From positions 1 to 42,371 of the forward strand of contig CANBRQ010000016.1 of the NCBI GenBank assembly GCA_947371955.1: DNA of 42,371 bases, written 5' to 3'. Below are positions 34,659 through 41,347 of this stretch, one piece after another. Positions within the stretch are counted from its first letter, which is position 1, and every line of letters begins with the position of its first letter. This DNA is from Paracoccaceae bacterium (GTDB lineage Bacteria > Pseudomonadota > Alphaproteobacteria > Rhodobacterales > Rhodobacteraceae). Position numbers and translations under genes: made by a program. The notes below the pieces were generated by a model. The model did no database searches. It had not been told where the DNA came from and saw only the letters and a program-made list of their open reading frames with translations.

Positions 34659-35305
34659 CTGATCTGATCCGTCTGGTTCTGGCCGATGATCACCCGATCT
34701 ACCGCGACGGTCTGGTGCGCAGCCTTGCTGACGCGGGCGACATCGAAATCGTCGGCATCGCCAAGGATGGCGAAGAGGCGGCCTTGGTCGTGGCCCGCGA
34801 AAAGCCCGATGTGGTGCTCTTGGACGTGTCCATGCCCAAGGGTGGCGGCATCGGTGCCCTGGCCCGGATCATGCAGATGGAGGTGCCGCCCCGCGTCGCC
34901 ATGCTGACCGCCTCGGAGGCTGACGAGGACCTGATGCAAGCCATCAAACTGGGCGCTCTGGGCTATATCCTGAAGGGTGTGGGGGCCGAGGAGCTGGCCG
35001 ATCTGGTCCGCGAACTGGCGGCAGGACGGTCCTATGTCTCGCCCGGTCTGGCAGGCCGGCTGCTGGTCGCCATGCGCCGCCCGCAAACCCCGACCGCCCC
35101 GCCCAACCCCTTGGCCGACCTGTCCAAACGCGAAGAAGGCATTCTGAAACTGGTCGCGCAGGGCAAGTCCAACCGCGAGGTGGGCGAGGCTTTGGACCTG
35201 CAGGAAAAGACCGTCAAGCACTACATGACCTCGATCCTGCAGAAGCTTCAGGTCCGCAACCGGGTCGAGGCGGCCATGCTGGCGCGGCAGTACCTGAAGG
35301 GCTGA
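34655..35305 (+). CDS. NarL/FixJ-family response regulator
   Basis: A 216-residue two-component regulator. The receiver domain spans residues 1-120, with acidic pocket DD11-12, phospho-acceptor Asp57 (VVLLDVSMPKGGG) and the switch residues T/K (MLTASEAD, YILKGVGAEEL). The LuxR-type helix-turn-helix covers about 150-212 (LSKREEGILKLVAQGKSN, EKTVKHYMTSILQKL). It pairs with the kinase just upstream. The last 207 bases of the gene recur as a damaged copy after the sulfatase gene. Target genes are not visible. Confidence 0.95.
   Translation: MTDLIRLVLADDHPIYRDGLVRSLADAGDIEIVGIAKDGEEAALVVAREKPDVVLLDVSMPKGGGIGALARIMQMEVPPRVAMLTASEADEDLMQAIKLGALGYILKGVGAEELADLVRELAAGRSYVSPGLAGRLLVAMRRPQTPTAPPNPLADLSKREEGILKLVAQGKSNREVGEALDLQEKTVKHYMTSILQKLQVRNRVEAAMLARQYLKG
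35098..35304 (+). repeat. 207-bp direct repeat, intact copy (3' end of the response regulator gene)
   Basis: This segment aligns without gaps to 37206-37412. I count 20 mismatches in 207 positions, about 90% identity. It covers the whole LuxR helix-turn-helix and, with its mate, encloses 1,901 bases that hold the sulfatase gene. Confidence 0.9.
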
Positions 35306-35485
35306 GGCACGGCTCGCATCGGGCCGGACCTGATCACGTTCTGGCCCGGCAATTTCCTGCCAAGACTGCGGTATCACGAAGAATCGACTGATCCGGATCA
35401 TGGTGCCGCTTCGGCATCAGGCCCATTATGCGTCGCGTCGGGTCCAGACTAAAGTGGCCCGACGTTGCCGCCTGAAAGGGTCATC

Positions 35486-37201
35486 ATGACGCCAGCCCAA
35501 CTCGCCTCGGTCCTTTTGGTTGCCCTGTGCATGCACCTGCCTGCGGGCGCTGCGGACGCGGGGCCCTGCGATCCAATCCTCAACGCCTGCTCGGCGGCGG
35601 GTTTCATCGAAGGCGCGGCGAAATCGGGCAAGGGAATAATTGTCGATTGCCTCAGTCCGGTCCTGTCAGGGGCGCAGAAAATCGACGGCCTGCCCAAGTT
35701 TGATGCCAAGACGATCGCCGAGTGCAACGCCAGCCGCGCCGCTTCCTTGGCCGGCGAAGGCCCCACACCTGCCGCCGCCAAGGCCCCCGAGGCCCCACTT
35801 GCCTTGCCCAACGGCGCGCCGCTGCCGCCTAACATCGTGCTGGTTCTGGTCGATGATTTCTCGATGAACCTGATGACTGGCGATCAGAAGATCCTGACCA
35901 GAAGCATGCCGAATCTGGCACGGATGATCAAGGACGGCGCCAACTTCAGCCACTACTTCGTGACGGATTCGCTCTGCTGCCCCTCGCGCACCTCGATCTT
36001 CACGGGCCTTCTGCCGCATAATTCGCAAATCTATTCCAACGTCCCGCCCGATGGGGGCTATAAAGGCTTCATGGCGCATGGCGACGATGGCAAGACCTTT
36101 GCCCTGACCCTGCATGCCGCCGGCTATCAGACCGCGATGATGGGCAAATACCTCAACGGCTATGAGCCCAAAGTCCACGGCATCCCGCAAGGCTGGAGCG
36201 AATGGGCCGTCACCGGCAACGGCTATCCGAATTTCAACTATGTGCTCAACCACAACGGCATGCTGATACGATCGCCGCTGCATCTGACGGATAAGCTCTC
36301 GTCTCTGGCGCAAGACTTCCTGCGCCAAGCCGCTGCTGGACCGTTCTTTCTGGAGGTCGCGACCTTCTCGCCCCACGCGCCCTTTGTGCCGCCGGCCCGC
36401 TATGCCAAGGCCTTTGCAGGTCTTGCCTATCCAAAGACCCCAGCCTACGAGGCGCGGCCCGATGCCGCCGCTCCTGACTGGCTGGCCGCAATGGCGCCGA
36501 TCACGGCCAAGGAGAGCGACGTGATGGTCAAGCATTTCCGCAACCGCGTCCGCTCGGACAAGGGGGTGGATGACATGATCGGGGCGCTGCGCCAGACTCT
36601 TGCCGATCTGGGCGTGGCGTATCGGACTTACGTGATCTTCACCTCGGACAACGGCTTTCACATGGGGGAGTATTCCCTGCACGAGGGCAAGATGACGCCC
36701 TTCGATACCGACGTCCACGTGCCCCTCGTCATTATCGGGCCCGGCATTGCTGCAGGAAAGACAATCAATGCGGTGACGTTGAATATAGACTTCTATCCGA
36801 CCTTTGCTGACTGGGCTGGCGCGCCGGCCAATCCGAATGTTGATGGCCATTCCTTCGCCGCACTGCTGAAAGGCAAGTCCGGGCCTTGGCGCAAGATCGC
36901 TCTCGTCGAACACCGGCAGGTTGATCTGACGATCCAGGACGATCCCGACCTTCCCGCCCCCGGTTCCGGCAACCCGCCGGACTACCGGGCACTGCGCCTG
37001 CCAGGGGCGCTCTATGTCGAGTACCTCAATCAGAGCAACGTCATCGGCTACTACGACCTGACCCGGGACCCCTATGAGTTGCACAATATCGCCGCCCAGC
37101 TCACCCCAGCCCGCAAGGCCGCACTGCATGCGGCGATGCTGGCCAACAGCAGTTGCAGCGGTCAAAGCCAATGCTGGGCGGCCCAATCGCTGACGCCCTA
37201 G
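35486..37201 (+). CDS. Periplasmic sulfatase with an N-terminal four-cysteine domain
   Basis: A 571-residue exported sulfatase-like hydrolase that would cleave sulfate esters. A signal peptide (residues 1-25, MTPAQLASVLLVALCMHLPA) is followed by a small domain with four Cys (28, 35, 55, 80), then a Pro/Ala linker. The sulfatase domain begins at about residue 115 (NIVLVLVDDFSMNLM). The formylglycine motif is C164-C-P-S-R168 (SLCCPSRTSIFTG), and metal and active-site segments include TSDNGFHMGEYSLHEGK. The ATG at 35486 has AAAGGG upstream. The natural substrate is unknown; the fold is closest to glycosaminoglycan-type sulfatases. Activity needs a formylglycine-generating system, not seen in the window. 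It lies between the two copies of a direct repeat. Confidence 0.88.
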   Translation: MTPAQLASVLLVALCMHLPAGAADAGPCDPILNACSAAGFIEGAAKSGKGIIVDCLSPVLSGAQKIDGLPKFDAKTIAECNASRAASLAGEGPTPAAAKAPEAPLALPNGAPLPPNIVLVLVDDFSMNLMTGDQKILTRSMPNLARMIKDGANFSHYFVTDSLCCPSRTSIFTGLLPHNSQIYSNVPPDGGYKGFMAHGDDGKTFALTLHAAGYQTAMMGKYLNGYEPKVHGIPQGWSEWAVTGNGYPNFNYVLNHNGMLIRSPLHLTDKLSSLAQDFLRQAAAGPFFLEVATFSPHAPFVPPARYAKAFAGLAYPKTPAYEARPDAAAPDWLAAMAPITAKESDVMVKHFRNRVRSDKGVDDMIGALRQTLADLGVAYRTYVIFTSDNGFHMGEYSLHEGKMTPFDTDVHVPLVIIGPGIAAGKTINAVTLNIDFYPTFADWAGAPANPNVDGHSFAALLKGKSGPWRKIALVEHRQVDLTIQDDPDLPAPGSGNPPDYRALRLPGALYVEYLNQSNVIGYYDLTRDPYELHNIAAQLTPARKAALHAAMLANSSCSGQSQCWAAQSLTP

Positions 37202-37205
37202 CCAT

Positions 37206-37412
37206 CCCGCCCAACCCCTTGGCCGACCTGTCAAAACGCGAGGAAGGTATCCTGAAGCTGGTGGCGCCGGACAAGTCCAACCGCCAGCCGGGTGAGGCTT
37301 TGGATATGCAGGAAAAGACCGTCATGCACGACATGACCTCGGTCCCGCAGAAGCTGCAGGTCCGCAACCGGGTCGAGGCGGCCATGCTGGCGCGGCAATA
37401 CCTGAAGGGCTG
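37206..37412 (+). pseudogene. Decayed duplicate of the response regulator HTH region
   Basis: Reads as the last 68 residues of the regulator at 34655-35305 with many substitutions. VAQGKSNREVGEAL has become VAPDKSNRQPGEAL, and KHYMTSILQKL has become MHDMTSVPQKL. Proline and charge changes fall in the recognition helices, and the stop codon is lost (GGCTGTAGT instead of GGCTGA). There is no receiver domain and no sensible start. It begins five bases after the sulfatase stop. It is a non-functional fragment. Confidence 0.9.
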
Positions 37413-37583
37413 TAGTCGCAAGACAAGGTGGGCGAAGGTCTTAGAAGTCTCTGGACCTAAGGGGCAAAACGGGCCGCAAGTCGCAGGCCGTCGGTCGGTG
37501 CCGCAACAGGGTGCGACTCTTTAGAGTGATCGTACCGGAGCGGCCATCCCGACCGCTTCGCAGCCCCAACCCGGAGATACACC

Positions 37584-37760
37584 ATGAAATCCCTCATCCT
37601 CGCCGCCGCCGTTGCCGTCCTGTCCGTTTCGGTCGTGGCCCCCCTGCAAGCCGCCTCCACGACCCCGGTGCTGACGCTGGACAGCCACATCCAGATTGAC
37701 CGCAAGGGCTGCAACACCGCCCACGACCGCCGCGAACACCCCGGCTGCACCGCCCGCTGA
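37584..37760 (+). CDS. Small secreted protein (58 aa) with two cysteines
   Basis: Translating the + strand from the ATG at 37584 gives a 58-residue protein. It has a clear signal peptide (MKSLILAAAVAVLSVSVVAP, cleavage near residue 24) and a short mature part with two Cys (GCNTAHDRREHPGCTAR) that could form one disulfide. GGAG lies nine bases before the start, and a terminator hairpin follows. I do not recognise the family. Its location between the sulfatase region and tRNA-Ala gives no functional hint. The export signal is what supports it being real. Confidence 0.65.
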   Translation: MKSLILAAAVAVLSVSVVAPLQAASTTPVLTLDSHIQIDRKGCNTAHDRREHPGCTAR

Positions 37761-37780
37761 ACAAAGGGCCACGCGACAAA

Positions 37781-37804
37781 AGGCGGGCCCCCGGGTCCGC
37801 CTTT
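37781..37804 (+). terminator. Terminator hairpin after the small secreted protein gene
   Basis: AGGCGG (37781-37786) pairs with CCGCCT (37797-37802), extended by a GGGCCC-type inner region, followed by TTT. It lies 20 bases past the stop and before the tRNA promoter. Confidence 0.65.
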
Positions 37805-37820
37805 CGGCTGCGCGCCCACC

Positions 37821-37851
37821 TTGACAAATCCGCGCCTTTCCGCGAAAAACT
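37821..37851 (+). promoter_or_regulatory. Promoter of the tRNA-Ala gene
   Basis: A perfect TTGACA at 37821-37826 lies 36 bases before the mature 5' end. The -10 is weak (A-rich AAAAAC/AAAACT at about 37845-37851), and a TCCGCGCGGA palindrome fills the discriminator region. Confidence 0.5.
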
Positions 37852-37861
37852 CCGCGCGGAT

Positions 37862-37937
37862 GGGGCAATAGCTCAGTTGGGAGAGCGTATCGTTCGCAAT
37901 GATAAGGTCAGGGGTTCGATCCCCCTTTGCTCCACCA
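37862..37937 (+). tRNA. tRNA-Ala (anticodon CGC)
   Basis: The full cloverleaf can be drawn: acceptor GGGGCAA/TTGCTCC, D arm GCTC/GAGC, anticodon stem TATCG/TGATA with loop TTCGCAA (anticodon CGC at 37895-37897), T arm AGGGG/CCCCT with TTCGATC loop, and an encoded ACCA end. The third acceptor pair is G-T, the G3:U70 identity element of alanine tRNA. It reads GCG codons. Tyrosine-integrase islands often enter such genes. A restriction-modification remnant lies just downstream, but I found no second copy of the tRNA 3' end in the window. Confidence 0.97.
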
Positions 37938-38134
37938 GTTTTCCAAAAATGTGTTAGAAGTGAATAAAATCAATGCGATACGGGCTGTTCCCCGATAGGC
38001 TCTGACCACATGCTGACCACCCATTCTGACCAGTTTACGGGGCCTTCGATTTTTGCCGGGGCCGATGCGGCAAACGTAGCAGCCACCCCGAGGGGAATCT
38101 TCAAACAGGCCGTGCGCGGCGACGTGCCGCCATG

Positions 38135-38660
38135 TTACCGCTTTGAGCCCTTCATGGCCTCCACGATCTCTACAGTCTCCACCGACACGCGGGTCACTCG
38201 GGCGGTCAGGTCGGCCACCTTCTCCTTGTGGCCGGCAAAGCGGTAGGTGTCGAACTTCTCGCGGATGGTGAGGTCTTTCGGGGTCTTTTCCTTGTGCTGG
38301 TCCAGTATCCAGTCAAGGCCAGAGCGGTTCTCAAGGCGGTAGTCCCAAGCCTCCTTCGGGATGCCCGTCAGGTGGGCTCGGAGTCCAGCATGATTGTGCC
38401 GCTTTCGGGGTCAGACTTGAGGATGACCTTGGGCGAGACGCCAGATATGCGGGCCATGGTGACGGGCTTGTCGGGCGAGTCACGTGCCAAGGTCTTCATA
38501 CCTGCTGTGCAGGTCAATCTGGCGCCTGCCCCCCGCCCGCCCCACAGGTGAACGTTGGGGTATAGGGGACGCGGGGCAGTTTCTGCTTTAGTTTCTTGGC
38601 ATAGGTCGTGCGGTAGACCGGGTCGTGCAACACGCCGTATTCCGCCTGACTCTCGGATTT
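38135..38660 (-). pseudogene. Remnant of a type ISP restriction-modification enzyme (C-terminal part)
   Basis: Read on the minus strand, broken frames resemble the C-terminal region of single-chain type ISP restriction enzymes (helicase-methyltransferase fusions). In order I see EYGVLHDPVYRTTYAKKLKQ and LPRVPY, then in another frame IDLHSRYEDL, then PKVILKSDPESGTIMLD, and in a further frame LTGIPKEAWDYRLENRSGLD, TIREKFDTYRF and ARVTRVSVETVEIVEAMKG ending at a stop. At least three frame changes and internal stops interrupt it, and the nuclease, helicase and methyltransferase parts are gone. It lies 200 bases after tRNA-Ala. The family call is from memory of its conserved C-terminal motifs, not from a search. 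Confidence 0.7.
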
Positions 38661-38671
38661 AACCCTACACG

Positions 38672-39544
38672 TTAGATGGCAACGAGCGGACGTCCGAGCC
38701 TGTTCGGATTGCTAGTGGTTCTCTGATTGAGGGCGTACTGTGAAGAGAGGCAAGATTCGACCGATACCTCAGGGAAGTCAGTCTCGCCTACTCCTTGCCG
38801 CATGAAATAGGCGTTAGTGTTGGGTCCGTTTGCTCCAATCAGGCGATAGCCTTTTGTTGCACCGAGCTTCTTGAACGCGGTCAAGCTCGCGCCAAAGTAA
38901 CCCTCGCCGGCCACCGAAGCTCCCAAGCCCACGAAATTGTCGGCGTAAGGTACTGTCACCGAATCCTCTGGTGCCCAACGGTTGTTGTACTCCAAAACCA
39001 CTACCCGAGGATCGATTGACTTGATGGCATCCCAAATCCAATAGTCGACGCCGTCGAGGTCAAGGGACAAGAGGTCGACCTCGCCACTTATGCCGTTTTC
39101 GACGATCAACCCATCGACGTTGTCCTTGGTAATCCAAGCCGTAACCAATTTTGGGGCAACACGGCTCGACCGCCATGCGTTCGTTCTACGGGCATAAAAC
39201 TGCCGCCCGGCATCGATCGAGGATTGGTCTCCGTCAAAAAGCAAGCCCGTCCAGCCGTGATTGAGTATCAAATTGGCAGCATTGCACTCTATTCCGTCCC
39301 CTGCACATAGCTCTACGGCCACTTTCGACTGTGCACCGATGACGCTGAAAATCATCAGCAGCGAGCCATCTTCCCCATTCTGTGAGTAGGATGAAAACTC
39401 GGCGTCGACGATCGAAGGTCGGGCTGCCAAGCCCATGATCTTGTATTGATTGGCGAGCACCAACTGCAGTTTCCGATCTAGGTCATCGACCCGCCGATGC
39501 CCCCAAGCGGCGGCTGCGATCATCTTCTTAACTTTCGAAAACAT
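38672..39544 (-). CDS. FkbM-like SAM-dependent methyltransferase
   Basis: A 290-residue protein. The region FSSYSQNGEDGSLLMIFSV followed by VAVELCAGDGIECNAANLI gives a SAM-binding motif (ELCAGDG) of the FkbM-type class often found in polysaccharide and glycan clusters. LLFDGDQSS, VDLLSLDLDGVDYWIWDAI and VVVLEYNNRW are further conserved acidic segments. The ATG at 39544 has GGAGGAAG upstream; an upstream ATG at 39586 is less well placed. Base composition is visibly less GC-rich than the neighbours, and codon use is mixed, which suggests recent transfer together with the adjacent remnant. The acceptor substrate is unknown. Confidence 0.75.
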   Translation of the reverse strand: MFSKVKKMIAAAAWGHRRVDDLDRKLQLVLANQYKIMGLAARPSIVDAEFSSYSQNGEDGSLLMIFSVIGAQSKVAVELCAGDGIECNAANLILNHGWTGLLFDGDQSSIDAGRQFYARRTNAWRSSRVAPKLVTAWITKDNVDGLIVENGISGEVDLLSLDLDGVDYWIWDAIKSIDPRVVVLEYNNRWAPEDSVTVPYADNFVGLGASVAGEGYFGASLTAFKKLGATKGYRLIGANGPNTNAYFMRQGVGETDFPEVSVESCLSSQYALNQRTTSNPNRLGRPLVAI

Positions 39545-39742
39545 AGTTGAACTTCCTCCGGCACATCCGTCTGTGTGCTCGTGCATGGGCCTATCGAACT
39601 ATGTCTGCCTGAACCACCCCTTAGGCTAAATGAAAACCCCGGTGAGCGTGGCGCTGCACGGCCAACAGGGATTGCCTCACGCGGTGAATTCAAATCCGCT
39701 TTGACTGCGCTTTGGGGCCTAGCACCCCGACTTCATCGCTTT

Positions 39743-39761
39743 GTTTCAAGCGCTTTGAAAC
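39743..39761. promoter_or_regulatory. Inverted repeat, putative LacI-type upstream site
   Basis: GTTTCAAGCGCTTTGAAAC has 7-base arms (GTTTCAA/TTGAAAC) around GCGCT. The AGCGCT centre is common in LacI-family operators. A related site lies 70 bases downstream, so looping between operators is conceivable. Confidence 0.45.
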
Positions 39762-39815
39762 GTGTGAAAATTCATCCCGCATCCCCCTCGCGCCCACCCG
39801 CAGGAGGCCAGTTTG

Positions 39816-39825
39816 AAAGCGCTTT
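39816..39825. promoter_or_regulatory. AAAGCGCTTT palindrome, second LacI-type site
   Basis: A perfect 10-base palindrome inside TTTGAAAGCGCTTTGAGG, just upstream of the -35 box at 39839. It shares the core AGCGCTTTGA with the inverted repeat at 39743. Confidence 0.45.
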
Positions 39826-39838
39826 GAGGCGAGAATCG

Positions 39839-39866
39839 TTGACTTGTCAAAAAATCGTGCGATAAG
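39839..39866 (+). promoter_or_regulatory. Sigma-70 promoter of the sugar ABC transporter operon
   Basis: TTGACT (39839-39844) and GATAAG (39861-39866) are spaced by 16 bases and match consensus at five and four of six positions. The 427-base gap between the FkbM-like gene and the binding-protein gene holds this promoter, the LacI-type sites and no gene. Confidence 0.65.
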
Positions 39867-39868
39867 GC

Positions 39869-39886
39869 ATCCGAAACGTTTCGGAT
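39869..39886. promoter_or_regulatory. 18-bp LacI-family operator at the transcription start
   Basis: ATCCGAAACGTTTCGGAT is a perfect palindrome with the GAAACGTTTC core typical of LacI-family operators. It begins two bases after the -10 box, so bound repressor would block initiation. No LacI-type regulator gene is in the window; it may lie beyond the right edge. Confidence 0.75.
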
Positions 39887-39971
39887 AAGCTTGCAGAGAC
39901 AGGCCGCTGCCGCCGCGTTTTAAGGGAGCTCGCGCCCAAGGGCGGATATCAATCATTAGGGAGGAAGACCC

Positions 39972-41252
39972 ATGTCCAATGGATATCGGGCTGGCGTGAT
40001 GCGCGCGACTGCGCTCGCTGCTGTTCTTGCTGTTTTCGGCGCGCCGGTCATGGCTGACGAGATTTTCTATGTGTCCGGCGCTGTCGGCAACGCGGTCGAA
40101 AACTTCAAGGCTTACGTCAAGCCGTGGGAAGAAAAGACCGGCAATACCGTGACCCTGGTTCCGATGCCCGCCTCGACCACCGACCAGTTCGCCCAGTATC
40201 GCCTGTGGCTGGCTGCCGGCTCGACCGACATCGACCTCTACCAGACCGACGTGATCTGGGCTCCGCAGCTGGCCGACCAGTTCGTCGACCTGACCGCTGC
40301 CGCCAAGGATCTGGTCCCCACCGAATTCCCGTCGATCGTTGAATCGCAGACCGTTGGCGGCAAGCTGGTTGCCCTGCCGATCTTCACCGACGCGCCGGCC
40401 CTGTATTACCGCAAGGACCTGCTCGACAAGTACAAGGTCGCTGTTCCGACGACCTGGGACGAGCTGACCGCTGCGGCCAAGACCATTCAGGATGGTGAAA
40501 AGGCCGCGAACCCGGATTTCTGGGGCTTCGTCTGGCAGGGCAACGCCTATGAAGGCCTGACCTGCGACGCGCTGGAATGGGTGAAGTCGTTCGGTGGTGG
40601 TCAGATCGTCGAAGCCGATGGCTCGATCTCGATCAACAACCCCAAGGCCGTGAAAGCTCTGGAAACCGCCAAGGGCTGGGTCGGCACGATCTCTCCGGAA
40701 GGCGTTCTGGCTTACCAGGAAGAAGAAGCCCGTGGCGTCTGGCAGACGGGTAACGCTGCCTTCATGCGCAACTGGCCCTACGCTTACGGTCTGGGCAATG
40801 GCGATGACTCCAAGGTCAAGGGCCTGTTCGGCGTGACCACGCTGCCGGTTGGCGCTGCTGGCGACACCTCGGCCGCAACGCTGGGTGGTTGGAACGTGGC
40901 CGTGTCCAAGTACTCCAAGCACCAGGACGCCGCTGTTTCGCTGGCTCTGTGGCTCGCTGGTCCGGAAGTGCAGAAAATGCGCGCCCTGAACGAGTCGAAC
41001 CTGCCGACGATCCAGTCGCTTTATGACGACGCAGACATCGCCGCCAAGCAGCCGATCATCCCGCAGTGGAAGAACGTGTTCCTGAACGCCGTGCCGCGTC
41101 CGTCGGCGCCGACGCTGACCAAGTACTCGGAAGTTTCGGCCAAGTTCTTCAACGCTGTCCACGAGACGCTGGCCGGCAACGGCTCGGCTGCCGACAACCT
41201 GGCGGCTCTGGAAGCGGACCTGACCGACCTGAAGGGCGACGGCTGGAAGTAA
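39972..41252 (+). CDS. CUT1-type sugar ABC transporter substrate-binding protein (ThuE-like)
   Basis: A 426-residue periplasmic binding protein. A signal peptide of about 28 residues (TALAAVLAVFGAPVMA, cleavage before DEIFYV) is followed by a cluster-1 solute-binding fold (YVKPWEEKTGNTVTLVPM, LAAGSTDIDLYQTDVIWAPQ, VALPIFTDAPALYYRKDLL). It resembles trehalose/maltose binders such as ThuE, so an alpha-glucoside is the likely ligand, without proof. GGGAGGAAGACCC precedes the ATG. Codon use is unlike its neighbours, with many GCT, GTT and GAA codons, as expected for a highly expressed binding protein. It is the first gene of the operon, controlled from the LacI-type promoter. Confidence 0.88.
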   Translation: MSNGYRAGVMRATALAAVLAVFGAPVMADEIFYVSGAVGNAVENFKAYVKPWEEKTGNTVTLVPMPASTTDQFAQYRLWLAAGSTDIDLYQTDVIWAPQLADQFVDLTAAAKDLVPTEFPSIVESQTVGGKLVALPIFTDAPALYYRKDLLDKYKVAVPTTWDELTAAAKTIQDGEKAANPDFWGFVWQGNAYEGLTCDALEWVKSFGGGQIVEADGSISINNPKAVKALETAKGWVGTISPEGVLAYQEEEARGVWQTGNAAFMRNWPYAYGLGNGDDSKVKGLFGVTTLPVGAAGDTSAATLGGWNVAVSKYSKHQDAAVSLALWLAGPEVQKMRALNESNLPTIQSLYDDADIAAKQPIIPQWKNVFLNAVPRPSAPTLTKYSEVSAKFFNAVHETLAGNGSAADNLAALEADLTDLKGDGWK

Positions 41253-41274
41253 GCCGCCCTCGCGTCAAAGGCTT

Positions 41275-41306
41275 GAATGGGCGGCGGTTCCGCCGCCCAT
41301 TCTTTT
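41275..41306 (+). terminator. Intercistronic stem-loop after the binding-protein gene
   Basis: A 12-bp perfect stem (GAATGGGCGGCG with CGCCGCCCATTC, loop GTTC) followed by TTTT, placed 22 bases after the stop and 41 before the permease start. In ABC operons such a structure usually gives partial termination and mRNA protection, so the binding protein is made in excess. Confidence 0.8.
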
Positions 41307-41347
41307 AAGGCCCCGGGGAAATGAGGGGGGCCATAGGGGGGAACGTC

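Noticed and set aside
37862-37937. tRNA-Ala as an active attachment site
   Set aside because: I found no duplicate of its 3' end and no integrase gene in the window, so only a past insertion nearby can be argued.
38003-38032. Three TGACCA hexamers spaced 11 and 13 bases apart, as possible iterons
   Set aside because: Too short and too few, with no replication gene nearby; chance is likely.
38010-38246. A 78-codon plus frame after tRNA-Ala
   Set aside because: It lies antisense to the restriction-modification remnant, whose minus-strand reading has clear family motifs.
39690-41162. A 490-codon open frame opposite the binding-protein gene
   Set aside because: It crosses the promoter and operators and has no family features. 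The opposite frame is a clear solute-binding protein.
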